46,898 bases of DNA from Bacillota bacterium (GTDB lineage: Bacteria > Bacillota > Limnochordia > Darwinibacteriales > JAAYFS01): assembly GCA_012728115.1 (NCBI GenBank), contig JAAYFS010000034.1, positions 1 to 46,898 of the forward strand, written 5' to 3'. This document shows, one piece after another, positions 1 to 8,333 of this stretch (the stretch's first letter is position 1; each line of letters begins with the position of its first letter). The position numbers were made by a program, and so were the translations under genes. A model generated the notes under the pieces. That model was given only the letters and a program-made list of their open reading frames with translations, was not told the DNA's origin and ran no database searches.

Positions 1-75
1 ATCTACATCAAGCTGATCAATTACTCGATTCTCGCCATACGCTAAAGTTAAATGCTTTGTTTCAATGCACGCCAT
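1..75 (-). CDS. Ferric-siderophore ABC transporter ATPase, N-terminal fragment
   Basis: Only the first 25 codons are inside the window, reading off its left edge. The peptide starts MACIETKHLTLAYG and resembles the N-terminal strand and A-loop region (LxLxYG) of FecE/FhuC-type ATPases; the Walker motifs lie outside. It follows the two FecCD permeases with only 16 bases between, as expected for the ATPase of the same importer. The ATG at 75-73 is preceded by a GGGGG-type ribosome site at about 87-91. The identity rests on context plus the short N-terminus. Confidence 0.7.
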   Translation of the reverse strand, partial: MACIETKHLTLAYGENRVIDQLDVD

Positions 76-91
76 GGTCTTGTCATCCCCC

Positions 92-1138
92 CTATTTATT
101 TCGCATCCGAATGAATAGATAAATGAAGAATGGTGCTCCTAACATTGCGGTAAATACTCCTGCAGCAATGTCCAAAGGTGCAAACCAAGTCCTTCCTATC
201 CAATCGGACAACACCACCAAGATCGCTCCTAACAATCCTGCACAAGGCAGTAATTGTTCATAAGTAGAACCAACAAGTTTGCGGGCAATATGTGGTGCCA
301 TCAAACCGATAAAACCAATCCCACCAGAGAAGGCAATCGAAATTCCTGCTAAACAAGCTGCGAGAATAATTAATCCAAAACGAATGAATTGTAGTCTACC
401 GCCTAAGCTAACTGTAATATCATCACTAACTTGCTGCATATTTAATGCTCTTACTGCAACTATCAGTAGTGGAACTAAAACCATCATCCACCAAAATACG
501 ATATTAACCTGGTATTGCTGTGTTGCGTGCAGACTTCCTGTTAACCAAATATATGATTGGTTGGTTCGCCAAATTGGACCATAGATCATCAAGATTGTCT
601 GAGCCGCGCTTAGTAAAGCCTTGATCCCAAATCCAATTAAGATCAGACGAAGCGGGTTCACCCCACCTTTCCATGCTAAAGCATAGATAAGTAGCACTAC
701 AGCAATTCCACCAAAAAAGGCAAATAAGGGTAAGTAATAAATACTGAGTTTCTCACTAAATATCGCGATAAACAAAACAGCCATTAACGAAGCACCACTA
801 TTTACCCCAATTACATCTGGAGCAGCTAAGGGATTACGAGTCAATCCTTGTAAGATAGCTCCCGAAGTTGATAGCCCGATTCCCACCAAGATCCCCATTA
901 AGATCCGTGGCAAACGCAGGGTTAAGACCGTAAACTCCTCGATCCTGTTACCTTCACCCATCAAAGTCCTTATTACCCGACCTATACTAATCTTGTACGT
1001 TCCCGTACTTAGACTCAATAAACTCAATCCAACGAGCACTAAACTTAAGACAATAAATACTATGATCGCTCGCTTTTCAATTTGAAAGGAGATCGGAAGT
1101 CTCCGAAGTCGAACTGTGCTATAATTCTTGGTTTTCAC
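92..1138 (-). CDS. FecCD-family ferric-siderophore permease (second permease)
   Basis: 348-residue integral membrane permease of the BtuC/FecCD fold, one of two subunits moving ferric siderophore or a similar chelate across the membrane. A charged N-terminus is followed by about ten hydrophobic helices. Family signatures are visible: LRLPRILMGILVG near the first third, LTRNPLAAPDVIGVNSGAS, and the C-terminal GGIGFIGLMAPHIAR cytoplasmic loop that contacts the ATPase. The start is GTG at 1138-1136, overlapping the stop of the upstream permease by four bases (GTGA), so the two are translationally coupled. The substrate cannot be read from sequence. Confidence 0.92.
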   Translation of the reverse strand: MKTKNYSTVRLRRLPISFQIEKRAIIVFIVLSLVLVGLSLLSLSTGTYKISIGRVIRTLMGEGNRIEEFTVLTLRLPRILMGILVGIGLSTSGAILQGLTRNPLAAPDVIGVNSGASLMAVLFIAIFSEKLSIYYLPLFAFFGGIAVVLLIYALAWKGGVNPLRLILIGFGIKALLSAAQTILMIYGPIWRTNQSYIWLTGSLHATQQYQVNIVFWWMMVLVPLLIVAVRALNMQQVSDDITVSLGGRLQFIRFGLIILAACLAGISIAFSGGIGFIGLMAPHIARKLVGSTYEQLLPCAGLLGAILVVLSDWIGRTWFAPLDIAAGVFTAMLGAPFFIYLFIRMRNK

Positions 1139-2148
1139 CCCTTCACCACCTCTTTTCTAGCGAGATAGATGAAGAAAGGAGCACCAGCTACAGCTGTAGC
1201 AACGCCGACAGGTACTTCCGATGGGAAGAGGATAAATCTAGCCAGAATATCTGCCGCTAACATCAATCCTGCGCCAAAGATGGCACAGAATGGTATCACC
1301 CATCGATGATCAATTCCTATAAGTCCTCGTACAATATGTGGCACGATCAAACCAACAAAGCCAATCGGTCCCGCCATTGAAACCGCTCCCCCAGATAACA
1401 ACACAACCACCAACAATCCCAATGACTTTACTAACCATGTCTTTTGACCAAGCCCTTTAGCAACATCCTCCCCTAGTTGCAAAGCATTAATCTTACTTGA
1501 AATAAGTATTGCAACGACTAGCCCAAGAATGATAAACGGAAGTACAGGTGATACCAACTCCAACTTCCTGCCCTCTACTGAGCCTGCCATCCAGAACATT
1601 ACACTCTCTAATCGATTTTCACTAAGGATTAGCATACCAGTAGTGAGTGAAGAAAAGAGGGATGATAGCACTACCCCCGCCATTGTTAACTTAAGTTTCG
1701 TAAGCCCTCCTCTTCCGATCGAACCCAGGATATACACCGAAATGGCAGCACCCAAGGCTCCAAGAAAAGCTAACCACATAAATCCCTGTAATGAATACAC
1801 ATTAAAAAGCGTCATCCCCAACACAACGCTGAAACTTGCACCAGCGTTAATCCCTAATATCCCAGGGGAGGCCATAGCGTTTCTGGTTAGGGCTTGCATA
1901 ATTGCACCAGAAACCCCTAAGGCTGCGCCAACCAAGGTTGCAATCACAGCTCTTGGCATGCGCATCGTTTGGATTACCACGTGTTCTACGGAATCATCGA
2001 AAGCAAGATATGCATCAAATACCATCCTGAAATTAGTCTTGGTATAACCATACGCTAGACTAACCAGGAAGAGAAAACTGATTATGGCGATGGAAATAAA
2101 GACTCCTATTAACTTATTCCTGTCTTGCTTCATTAGCATCTTCATCAA
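1135..2148 (-). CDS. FecCD-family ferric-siderophore permease (first permease)
   Basis: 337-residue partner of the following permease; importers of this class often use a heterodimeric channel. It shows the same signatures: MRMPRAVIATLVG, LTRNAMASPGILGINAGAS and GPIGFVGLIVPHIVRG near the C-terminus, with about ten predicted membrane helices. The TTG at 2148 lies eight bases after an AAAGGA ribosome site; the ATG at 2145 is an equally possible start. It is 39 bases downstream of the binding-protein gene and in the same transcript, so it should share the Fur-like control seen upstream of that gene. Confidence 0.92.
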   Translation of the reverse strand: MMKMLMKQDRNKLIGVFISIAIISFLFLVSLAYGYTKTNFRMVFDAYLAFDDSVEHVVIQTMRMPRAVIATLVGAALGVSGAIMQALTRNAMASPGILGINAGASFSVVLGMTLFNVYSLQGFMWLAFLGALGAAISVYILGSIGRGGLTKLKLTMAGVVLSSLFSSLTTGMLILSENRLESVMFWMAGSVEGRKLELVSPVLPFIILGLVVAILISSKINALQLGEDVAKGLGQKTWLVKSLGLLVVVLLSGGAVSMAGPIGFVGLIVPHIVRGLIGIDHRWVIPFCAIFGAGLMLAADILARFILFPSEVPVGVATAVAGAPFFIYLARKEVVKG

Positions 2149-2187
2149 CTTTTCAATCCTTTCGCCATCACACCATCAAGACGATAA

Positions 2188-3123
2188 TTAGTCCAACATA
2201 TATCTTTCAATATCCGCTAAAACATAATCAGCTGAAAGAATTCCATAAGTCATGTTCCAATAACCATCGTTAACTTGGTAAACTTGACCTTTTTGAGAAG
2301 CTCTTAAGTTCTGGAACAATCTAGTATTCATCCATTCATCAGCAAACCTTATTGCCTCACCATCACCCGTATCAAGTACGAAGTAAAAGAGCACATCGGC
2401 ATCCATCTCTGAAATTCTTTCTTGCGTAATATTCTCTACCCACCGATCATCATAATCATGATTCTTGGGCCTCTTAAACCCAAGTTCTTTAATAATGCTA
2501 CCGCTAAAACTCATGTTGTAGAAGAAGCGACCTTGACCAGCAGTAAATCTTATAATTCCAACTTCTTGATCAAGCTTGCCAGCCTCTGCTAATCTCTTTG
2601 ATAAATCAGCAGCTCTTTGCTCCCATGCCTCTAATATTTTCTTTCCTTCGTCTAATTTGTTAACTGCATCAACATAAAGGAGAAAATCAGCCTTCCATTG
2701 CCCCAAAGTATGACTTTCAGTAAATACCGTCGGAGCAATCATGCTTAACAACTCGTAAGATGCTTCTTGACGGGATTTTGTACCGATAATCAAATCTGGC
2801 TCCAGCATCATGATCAACTCAAGATTGGGAGCAGTCATCTCCCCAACGTTCACAACACCATCCATATATTCTTCCAGATGTTCATACCACTCACGATCAC
2901 CCATCGCTTTGGCAGTTCCAACTGGAGTGATTCCAACTGATAATAATGCCTCTAAACCATCTCCATTTAGTACAACTATGCGTTCCGGATTAACAGGAAC
3001 TTCTGTAACTCCCATCGCATGATTAATCGGACGTGTTTGGGCGTATGTAACTTCTGATACTCCACAACCAAAGACTAATCCTACTAACAAACTAAGCACG
3101 AAAATTTTCTTAAAGCCAGACAT
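2188..3123 (-). CDS. Siderophore-binding lipoprotein (FecB/FhuD type, periplasmic-binding fold III)
   Basis: 311-residue substrate-binding protein of the importer, held outside the membrane by lipid. A hydrophobic signal ends in the lipobox VFGC. The mature part has the class III features: RIVVLNGDGLEALLSVGITPVG after a PV-x-PERIVVL segment, LELIMMLEPDLIIG in the first lobe, and DADVLFYFVLDT in the second. I chose the ATG at 3123 because AGAGGTGG lies just upstream at a good distance; an in-frame GTG at 3132 would sit inside that site. It is the first gene of the operon, behind a sigma-A-like promoter and Fur-like palindrome. Confidence 0.92.
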   Translation of the reverse strand: MSGFKKIFVLSLLVGLVFGCGVSEVTYAQTRPINHAMGVTEVPVNPERIVVLNGDGLEALLSVGITPVGTAKAMGDREWYEHLEEYMDGVVNVGEMTAPNLELIMMLEPDLIIGTKSRQEASYELLSMIAPTVFTESHTLGQWKADFLLYVDAVNKLDEGKKILEAWEQRAADLSKRLAEAGKLDQEVGIIRFTAGQGRFFYNMSFSGSIIKELGFKRPKNHDYDDRWVENITQERISEMDADVLFYFVLDTGDGEAIRFADEWMNTRLFQNLRASQKGQVYQVNDGYWNMTYGILSADYVLADIERYMLD

Positions 3124-3148
3124 TTTAGCCACCTCTATCCGTTCGGTT

Positions 3149-3163
3149 TGAGATTGATTCTCA
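3149..3163. promoter_or_regulatory. Candidate Fur box
   Basis: TGAGATTGATTCTCA is a 7-1-7 inverted repeat matching 11 of 14 informative positions of the classic Fur box (TGATAATNATTATCA). It lies between the predicted -10 and the binding-protein start, about 6-20 bases after the expected transcription start. Repression by iron is inferred from the site and the siderophore genes behind it. Confidence 0.6.
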
Positions 3164-3175
3164 CTTTCATTTTTG

Positions 3176-3204
3176 AGTCTACCATAGGATTATTTTCCTG
3201 TCAA
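3176..3204 (-). promoter_or_regulatory. Promoter of the siderophore uptake operon
   Basis: Minus strand: perfect -35 TTGACA at 3204-3199, 17-base spacer, -10 TAGACT at 3181-3176. It is upstream of the binding-protein gene and immediately precedes the Fur-like box. Confidence 0.65.
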
Positions 3205-3260
3205 CGCTAATTCTACTAATTTGTAGTGATTCTCTGAATATGTCATGTTGGATTTTTGGA

Positions 3261-3307
3261 AATAAAAAAGAGCTTAAGAAGATTTCCGTTTAATCTACCT
3301 AAGCTCT
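3261..3307 (-). terminator. Rho-independent terminator of galU
   Basis: A stem AAGCTCTT-type hairpin (AGAGCTTA at 3269-3276 with TAAGCTCT at 3300-3307, and a second inner AGATT/AATCT pairing) is followed on the minus strand by TTTTTTATT. It lies about 80 bases after the galU stop. Confidence 0.8.
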
Positions 3308-3388
3308 GATATTTTCCTTAAGTTTCTCTAGTTTAGTCAACCATATGTAATGAAAGCTAGAAATCAACGTGAATCGCTAATAAACTAC

Positions 3389-4279
3389 TTAAGATACCTC
3401 TCTTGATACTTGAACATCTTTAAGCAACTCTAAAAGGTATTCCAAAAACTCTTGTCCCAAATCCTCTCTTTGGAGCGCAAACTCTACAGTCGCCTGCAAA
3501 AAGCCCATTTTGCTACCCACATCATAACGTTTTCCTTCGAAACAATAGGCATTAACTCGCTCTCTTTCCAAAAGAGTCGCCAAGGCATCAGTCAGTTGTA
3601 TTTCCCCACCTTTACCAGGTCTGGTTTGTTCCAGGATTTCAAAAATAGTTGGTGTGATGATGTACCGACCCAGAATCGCGATATTGGAAGGTGCTTGCTC
3701 AAGTGATGGTTTTTCAACCAAGCCACTGACATCATACAACCCTGGTCTTATCTCTGTTCCTGCCACAATTCCATACTTACTAACATCTTGGTCTTTCACA
3801 GGTTGCACACCGAGAACCGTTGATTGCGTTTTCTCAAAAATATCAAGCAACTGTTTTAAACAAGGGACTGAGTTAACTACGATATCATCGCCAAGTAGGA
3901 CTGCAAAAGGCTCATTACCCACAAAAGCCTTGGCACATAAAATTGCATGTCCAAGCCCACGTGCTTCCTTTTGCCGCACGTAATGAACGTCGACTAAATT
4001 GGTAATATCCTCGACTAGTGCTAAAAGCTCTTCCTCGCCCTTTTGTTTTAAGTTAGCTTCTAATTCGTAATTTTTATCAAAATGGTCTTCAATGGAACGT
4101 TTATTTCTCCCAGTGATTATTACAATTTCTTCGATCCCAGACATAACCGCTTCCTCGATAATATACTGGATAGTCGGCTTATCCACTATCGGAAGCATTT
4201 CTTTCGGTTGTGCCTTAGTTGCGGGCAGAAACCTCGTACCCAACCCCGCTGCAGGAATAACTGCTTTTTTTACTCTCAA
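3389..4279 (-). CDS. galU: UTP--glucose-1-phosphate uridylyltransferase
   Basis: Makes UDP-glucose from UTP and glucose-1-phosphate for cell-wall and capsule glycans. It is a nucleotidyltransferase with an N-terminal AAGLGTRFLPATKA nucleotide loop, PKEMLPIVDKPTIQYI, the GLGHAILCAK and LLGDDIV segments, and VEKPS further on. I start at the TTG at 4279 (296 residues, the usual family length, beginning just before RVKKAVIPAAGLG) because GGGGA lies eight bases upstream. A longer frame to a TTG at 4327 would add 16 non-family residues. No ATG is available. It is divergent from the FmdB-like gene and probably monocistronic. UDP-glucose could feed the polysaccharide genes at 18.7-22.8 kb. Confidence 0.93.
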   Translation of the reverse strand: MRVKKAVIPAAGLGTRFLPATKAQPKEMLPIVDKPTIQYIIEEAVMSGIEEIVIITGRNKRSIEDHFDKNYELEANLKQKGEEELLALVEDITNLVDVHYVRQKEARGLGHAILCAKAFVGNEPFAVLLGDDIVVNSVPCLKQLLDIFEKTQSTVLGVQPVKDQDVSKYGIVAGTEIRPGLYDVSGLVEKPSLEQAPSNIAILGRYIITPTIFEILEQTRPGKGGEIQLTDALATLLERERVNAYCFEGKRYDVGSKMGFLQATVEFALQREDLGQEFLEYLLELLKDVQVSREVS

Positions 4280-4358
4280 TCTCAATTCCCCGCTTTTCTC
4301 ATATTTATCCTCTACTTGGTTTCGCAATTCATAAGATAATTTCCTGCTAGCAATATGG

Positions 4359-4364
4359 TATAAT
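4359..4364 (+). promoter_or_regulatory. Extended -10 promoter of the zinc-ribbon gene
   Basis: TATAAT preceded by TGG forms an extended -10 (TGGTATAAT). No good -35 is visible. It lies 33 bases upstream of the TTG start at 4397. Confidence 0.5.
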
Positions 4365-4396
4365 TAATCTGATAAAGGTTAAAGGAGGTTGTTACT

Positions 4397-4630
4397 TTGC
4401 CTAATTATGATTTTGGATGTAAACAGTGCAATTATGAATTCGAAGTAAAAATGAGCTTGAAGGAAAAGGAAGAAAATCCAAATCCAAAATGTCCCCAATG
4501 CGGAGGCACAGATACTAAGCAGGTCTTTAAAACTATGCAGTTTAATAAATCGAGTAGTAAAACACCTCCTGCTTGCCCGAACGCGGTTGGTAGACAATGC
4601 GGCTCCTGTCCTGCAGCAAACTTCCATTAA
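4397..4630 (+). CDS. FmdB-family zinc-ribbon protein
   Basis: 77-residue small regulatory-type zinc ribbon (FmdB/CxxC-CxxC-SSSS family). The N-terminus MPNYDFGCKQC matches the conserved start of the family; paired cysteines at CKQC and CPQC can hold one zinc, and a C-terminal CPNAVG...CGSCPAA tail adds four more cysteines. The TTG start is preceded by AAAGGAGG seven bases away. The role of the family is not firmly known; it has been linked to gene regulation near amide metabolism. It is monocistronic and divergent from galU. Confidence 0.85.
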   Translation: MPNYDFGCKQCNYEFEVKMSLKEKEENPNPKCPQCGGTDTKQVFKTMQFNKSSSKTPPACPNAVGRQCGSCPAANFH

Positions 4631-4696
4631 TAACTATTACTTGCCAAAACATATAAAGATCAAACAAATAAAAACTTAGTATTTTATTTGCAAGGT

Positions 4697-4725
4697 TTTA
4701 CCATCCATTAGTTGAATTATATATT
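4697..4725 (+). promoter_or_regulatory. Promoter of the GH127 gene
   Basis: -35 TTTACC (4697-4702), 17-base spacer, -10 TATATT (4720-4725). The expected transcription start near 4732 falls after the upstream in-frame TTG at 4712, which supports the start chosen at 4754. Confidence 0.45.
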
Positions 4726-4753
4726 TAACATTCCTGATGGGAGGGTAATCTTA

Positions 4754-6628
4754 TTGAAACCAGTTAGTTTTCATCGAGTGCAAGTAACTGATAACTTTTG
4801 GAAACCAAGAATGGAAACAAACAGCAAGACCACCCTTAAGATTCAGTATAAGCATCTTAAGGAGACTGGGCGAATCGATAGTCTCGAACCCGAATACAAG
4901 AAAGGGGATCGAGAAGCGCACCATATTTTTTGGGATTCCGACATAGCCAAATGGATCGAAAGCGGTTCCTATAGCTTGCACTACTTTCCAGATGAAGAAC
5001 TTGAAGAACAAATCGATGATGTGATCGACAAGTACGCTAGGCTGCAATTAGAGGATGGCTACTTAAATAGCTGGTATATAAAAGTAGAACCCGAAAAACG
5101 TTGGACTAATCTTCGCGATAACCACGAGCTTTATTGTGCAGGTCATTTAATGGAAGCGGCCGTTGCTTACTACCAAGTTACTGGTAAGAAACGTTTCTTA
5201 GACATTATGTGTCGTTATGCAGATCATATCGATTCCGTCTTTGGTCCTGAAGAAGGCAAAAAACGCGGCTATCCAGGACACGAAGAAATCGAACTAGCTT
5301 TAGTAAAGCTTTACCAGGTTACTAATAACGAAAGATACCTGAACCTAGCAAAGTTCTTTATTGATGAAAGAGGAGCTCAACCTCACTACTATGATCAAGA
5401 GGCGCTTGAACGTGGTGAGAACCCCGAGCGTCGCCGCCCTAACTATGAATACTCCCAATCACATCTTCCTGTCAGAGAACAAAACGTTGTAGTCGGTCAT
5501 GCAGTCAGGGCAATGTATCTTTATTCGGGTATGGTCGACGTCGGCATCGAAACGAATGATCCCACCCTTTTAGAAGCTTGTAGTACTTTGTGGGATAACT
5601 TAACTCAAAAACGAATGTACATTACAGGTGGAATTGGGGCTTCAAACCTTAACGAAGGATTTACTTTTGACTACGATTTCCCTGAAGAAACCTCTTACTG
5701 CGAAACCTGTGCTTCCGTCGGTCTGATCTTTTGGGGTCATCGAATGTTGCAATACTATGGAGATAATAAATACGGTGATGTAGTCGAACGAGCTCTCTTT
5801 AATGGTGCAATCAGTGGGATTTCGCTTTCTGGCGATCGTTTCTTCTATGCAAATCCCCTCGCCAGCCTTGGACATCGCCACCGTTCCGAATGGTTTGGTT
5901 GTGCTTGTTGCCCACCGAATATTTCTCGCCTAATCGCTAGTGTCGGTGGTTACATCTATTCCGAAGCTGACGATTCGGCATGGGTACATCAGTTTATCCA
6001 AAGTTCAACCGAGCTAAATGTTGCTAGTCAGAAAGTTCACATTGAACAAAGAACGAACTATCCTTGGAGTGATAAAATCACATTCTTTATCAACCCTGAA
6101 CGTCCAGCAAAATTCACCCTTTACCTAAGGGTCCCTAGTTGGACGCGAAGTCCATTCATGTACATAAATGGTGAAATGACCGATGTGTATGGCCTACTTG
6201 ATAAGGGATATGTCAAGATAGAACGCACCTGGTCACCAGGCGATTCAGTAGAACTAATCCTCCCAATGCCTGTTGAAAGGATTTGGGCAACACCTTTTGC
6301 CCGATTGACCAATGGCAGAATCGCTTTACAACGCGGCCCAATCGTGTATTGTTTAGAGGAAGTAGATAATCCATACACCCCATTATCGAGATTATCACTC
6401 CCACGCTCTTCCAAACTTACAGCAACTTTTGAGGAAGACTTGCTTGGTGGAGTGATGACAATCAAAGGTTTAGCTGATGTGATGGAAACTGATGATTGGG
6501 ATGCAAATGAACCATATCGACTCCGCCATCCAATAGTTAAACCAGTTACCATCAAAGCTATCCCCTACTACGCTTGGGATAACCGTGAGCCCGGTCACAT
6601 GATTGTTTGGTTAAGAGAAACATTTTAA
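4754..6628 (+). CDS. GH127 beta-L-arabinofuranosidase
   Basis: 624-residue glycoside hydrolase predicted to release beta-L-arabinofuranose from plant arabino-oligosaccharides such as hydroxyproline-linked arabinans. Counting from this start, the proposed acid/base Glu is E301 (NEGF), the zinc ligands are E317, C319 and C386, and the nucleophile is C385 (GCACCPPN). The spacing E301-E317 equals that of E322-E338 in the Bifidobacterium enzyme HypBA1 (established knowledge). There is no signal peptide, so it acts in the cytoplasm on imported oligosaccharide. The TTG at 4754 is preceded by GGGAGGG; an in-frame TTG at 4712 has no ribosome site. It ends at a strong hairpin. The convergent solute-binding gene may supply substrate. 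Confidence 0.93.
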   Translation: MKPVSFHRVQVTDNFWKPRMETNSKTTLKIQYKHLKETGRIDSLEPEYKKGDREAHHIFWDSDIAKWIESGSYSLHYFPDEELEEQIDDVIDKYARLQLEDGYLNSWYIKVEPEKRWTNLRDNHELYCAGHLMEAAVAYYQVTGKKRFLDIMCRYADHIDSVFGPEEGKKRGYPGHEEIELALVKLYQVTNNERYLNLAKFFIDERGAQPHYYDQEALERGENPERRRPNYEYSQSHLPVREQNVVVGHAVRAMYLYSGMVDVGIETNDPTLLEACSTLWDNLTQKRMYITGGIGASNLNEGFTFDYDFPEETSYCETCASVGLIFWGHRMLQYYGDNKYGDVVERALFNGAISGISLSGDRFFYANPLASLGHRHRSEWFGCACCPPNISRLIASVGGYIYSEADDSAWVHQFIQSSTELNVASQKVHIEQRTNYPWSDKITFFINPERPAKFTLYLRVPSWTRSPFMYINGEMTDVYGLLDKGYVKIERTWSPGDSVELILPMPVERIWATPFARLTNGRIALQRGPIVYCLEEVDNPYTPLSRLSLPRSSKLTATFEEDLLGGVMTIKGLADVMETDDWDANEPYRLRHPIVKPVTIKAIPYYAWDNREPGHMIVWLRETF

Positions 6629-6656
6629 AACAATATACGATAAATATTTCAAATAG

Positions 6657-6692
6657 AAAGAGGAGCTTTTATTAGCTCCTCTTTGATCTTTT
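6657..6692. terminator. Terminator after the GH127 gene
   Basis: AAAGAGGAGCT (6657-6667) pairs perfectly with AGCTCCTCTTT (6674-6684) around a six-base loop, followed by GATCTTTT. It lies between two convergent genes and may serve both. Confidence 0.8.
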
Positions 6693-6726
6693 CAAACCTT
6701 ACTGGTAAAGCCATGCACAGTTAAAC

Positions 6727-8055
6727 CTATTGATCGAACATCTCATCTAAGTACGCCTGCACTGCAGGTTTAATCTCAGCTACAGCAACTTTTGCTTCTT
6801 TTTCACCATGCATGATATCTATGATCGTTTCATAAAAGCCAGGTACTTGACCAAATACATCGATCAATTTAGCTGGTTGAGTATTTTCGTGTACCCATAT
6901 CATGTTTTCTAAACTCTTTTCATCCTTCAGCAGTAAAGCGATATTATAGTAGTAATCTTCTTCCCATCTTTCCATATCCTCAATATAAGGTTCTGCTAAT
7001 TCAAACAATGCATGCCACAGCTCGATCAATGCTTCTGGATTTGTAGCTGTAATTGGCAGTAGAGCTACCCATTTGCGTCCCTCGACCGCCACATGTTCAT
7101 CAACTCTCGGTCCCTTGGGTAGAGGAACAAAACCAAACGTGGTATCCACCTCTCCCATATAGCTGAGGTTGTCAGCGAAATCGATGTGCATTCCAACTCT
7201 TCCTTCAGCCATTGCGAAATAGTACATCTCATTTGTAAAGACGCCTAGTTCGATCAGCTCACGATAAAATTCCAAAGCTTCGATCGCTTCATCGGAGTCA
7301 AGAGCGAAAACAACACGTCCATCTACTTCGCGGGCTAATTCGCCACCGTTTGTCCAAATCCATCTAGTCATTAGCGCCCAGTCTTCATAGCCCCATCTAG
7401 CTGAAACACCAAAGCGATCGGTCTCACCATCACCATCTGTGTCAGCGGTAATTTGAAGGGCGATCTCTTTCATTGCATCGTAAGTCCACTCGCCTGCTTC
7501 ATAAAGCTCCTGCAGGTTTGGCAGACCCAATTCTTCAAATAACTCCATATTCCAGAATACTCCATCTGCTTCGGTCATCATTCTTGGTCCAAACTGGAAT
7601 GCCCAATTCTCGCCAAGGAAGTTCACGAAATATGGTAGAGTTTTAAATGGACTAGGAAGTCTTTCAAAATACTCATCATTAATCCATTCGGTCACTGGTA
7701 AAACCAGATTGTTAGCTACTAAGATCGGGATTGCCGCATCTCCCGTTACAAAGATAAAGTTACCTTCACCAGCGATAACTCTTGGCAGTACAAGATCAAT
7801 TGCCGCACTGGCTGGATAACAATCACTTACTTGAAGCCATTCTAGATTTACATTAAATCTTTCTTCTACCTCTTGCCAATGTTGTTCATAGCGGGGATCA
7901 TCAAAACTATCACGATTCATAAAGTTAAAGTAGTGATAAAACCAAACACTTTGACCAATATACACTGTTTCCCCGCCAAAATCGTAATCAGCAGCATGAA
8001 CAGGAATAGACATTAGACCAATGATCAGCACCAATAGCCAAACAACTTTCTTCAC
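6727..8055 (-). CDS. Extracellular solute-binding protein, family 1 (sugar type), orphan
   Basis: 442-residue secreted binding protein of the carbohydrate ABC class. The signal peptide ends at VHA|ADYDF and there is no lipobox cysteine, which is unusual for a monoderm binding protein. A DTDGDGETD loop (residues 205-213), typical of this family and able to bind Ca2+, precedes RFGVSARWGYEDW; the ELWHALFELAEPY region is in the C-terminal half. The start is GTG with AAGGAG upstream. No permease or ATPase gene is next to it, so its transporter must be encoded elsewhere. The nearby GH127 gene makes an arabinose-containing oligosaccharide a reasonable guess for the ligand, but this is inference only. 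Confidence 0.82.
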   Translation of the reverse strand: MKKVVWLLVLIIGLMSIPVHAADYDFGGETVYIGQSVWFYHYFNFMNRDSFDDPRYEQHWQEVEERFNVNLEWLQVSDCYPASAAIDLVLPRVIAGEGNFIFVTGDAAIPILVANNLVLPVTEWINDEYFERLPSPFKTLPYFVNFLGENWAFQFGPRMMTEADGVFWNMELFEELGLPNLQELYEAGEWTYDAMKEIALQITADTDGDGETDRFGVSARWGYEDWALMTRWIWTNGGELAREVDGRVVFALDSDEAIEALEFYRELIELGVFTNEMYYFAMAEGRVGMHIDFADNLSYMGEVDTTFGFVPLPKGPRVDEHVAVEGRKWVALLPITATNPEALIELWHALFELAEPYIEDMERWEEDYYYNIALLLKDEKSLENMIWVHENTQPAKLIDVFGQVPGFYETIIDIMHGEKEAKVAVAEIKPAVQAYLDEMFDQ

Positions 8056-8118
8056 GAAAATCTACACTCCTTTTTCTTTTCAATTTTGGTAATGACGATT
8101 TCGTTGGTGATAATAAAA

Positions 8119-8147
8119 ATAGTAAGCTAGTTGCTCACCCCCATCAA
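8119..8147 (-). promoter_or_regulatory. Promoter of the solute-binding gene
   Basis: Minus strand: -35 TTGATG at 8147-8142, 17-base spacer, -10 TACTAT at 8124-8119, about 65 bases upstream of the GTG start. Confidence 0.45.
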
Positions 8148-8223
8148 CGGTTTTTATTGTATTAATAATTCCACGTTAAATAACCAATCTCCTGCCGGAT
8201 ATTAACATTGTGTAAATTAAAGT

Positions 8224-8253
8224 ACCGTTTTGTTAGTCTTTTGTTAAAACGGT
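8224..8253. promoter_or_regulatory. Inverted repeat upstream of the Lrp-type gene
   Basis: ACCGTTTT (8224-8231) and AAAACGGT (8246-8253) form a perfect eight-base inverted repeat with a 14-base gap, about 80 bases upstream of the Lrp-type start. The half-sites are about two helical turns apart, as for a dimer or higher-order regulator, possibly Lrp itself. The rest of the 278-base divergent gap shows nothing else clear. Confidence 0.35.
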
Positions 8254-8333
8254 GTTGAGGGAAGGATTCAACTTAAGGAAAGCGAATATACATAAAATTA
8301 CATCTTCGAAACACGCATCAAAGGGGGATGGAA

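Noticed and set aside
1529-2047. 172-codon open frame on the plus strand inside the FecCD permease gene
   Set aside because: Antisense to a clear permease, no ribosome site, proline- and threonine-rich translation typical of antisense shadows.
6121-6555. 144-codon open frame on the minus strand inside the GH127 gene
   Set aside because: Antisense shadow of a gene with all catalytic residues; no ribosome site.
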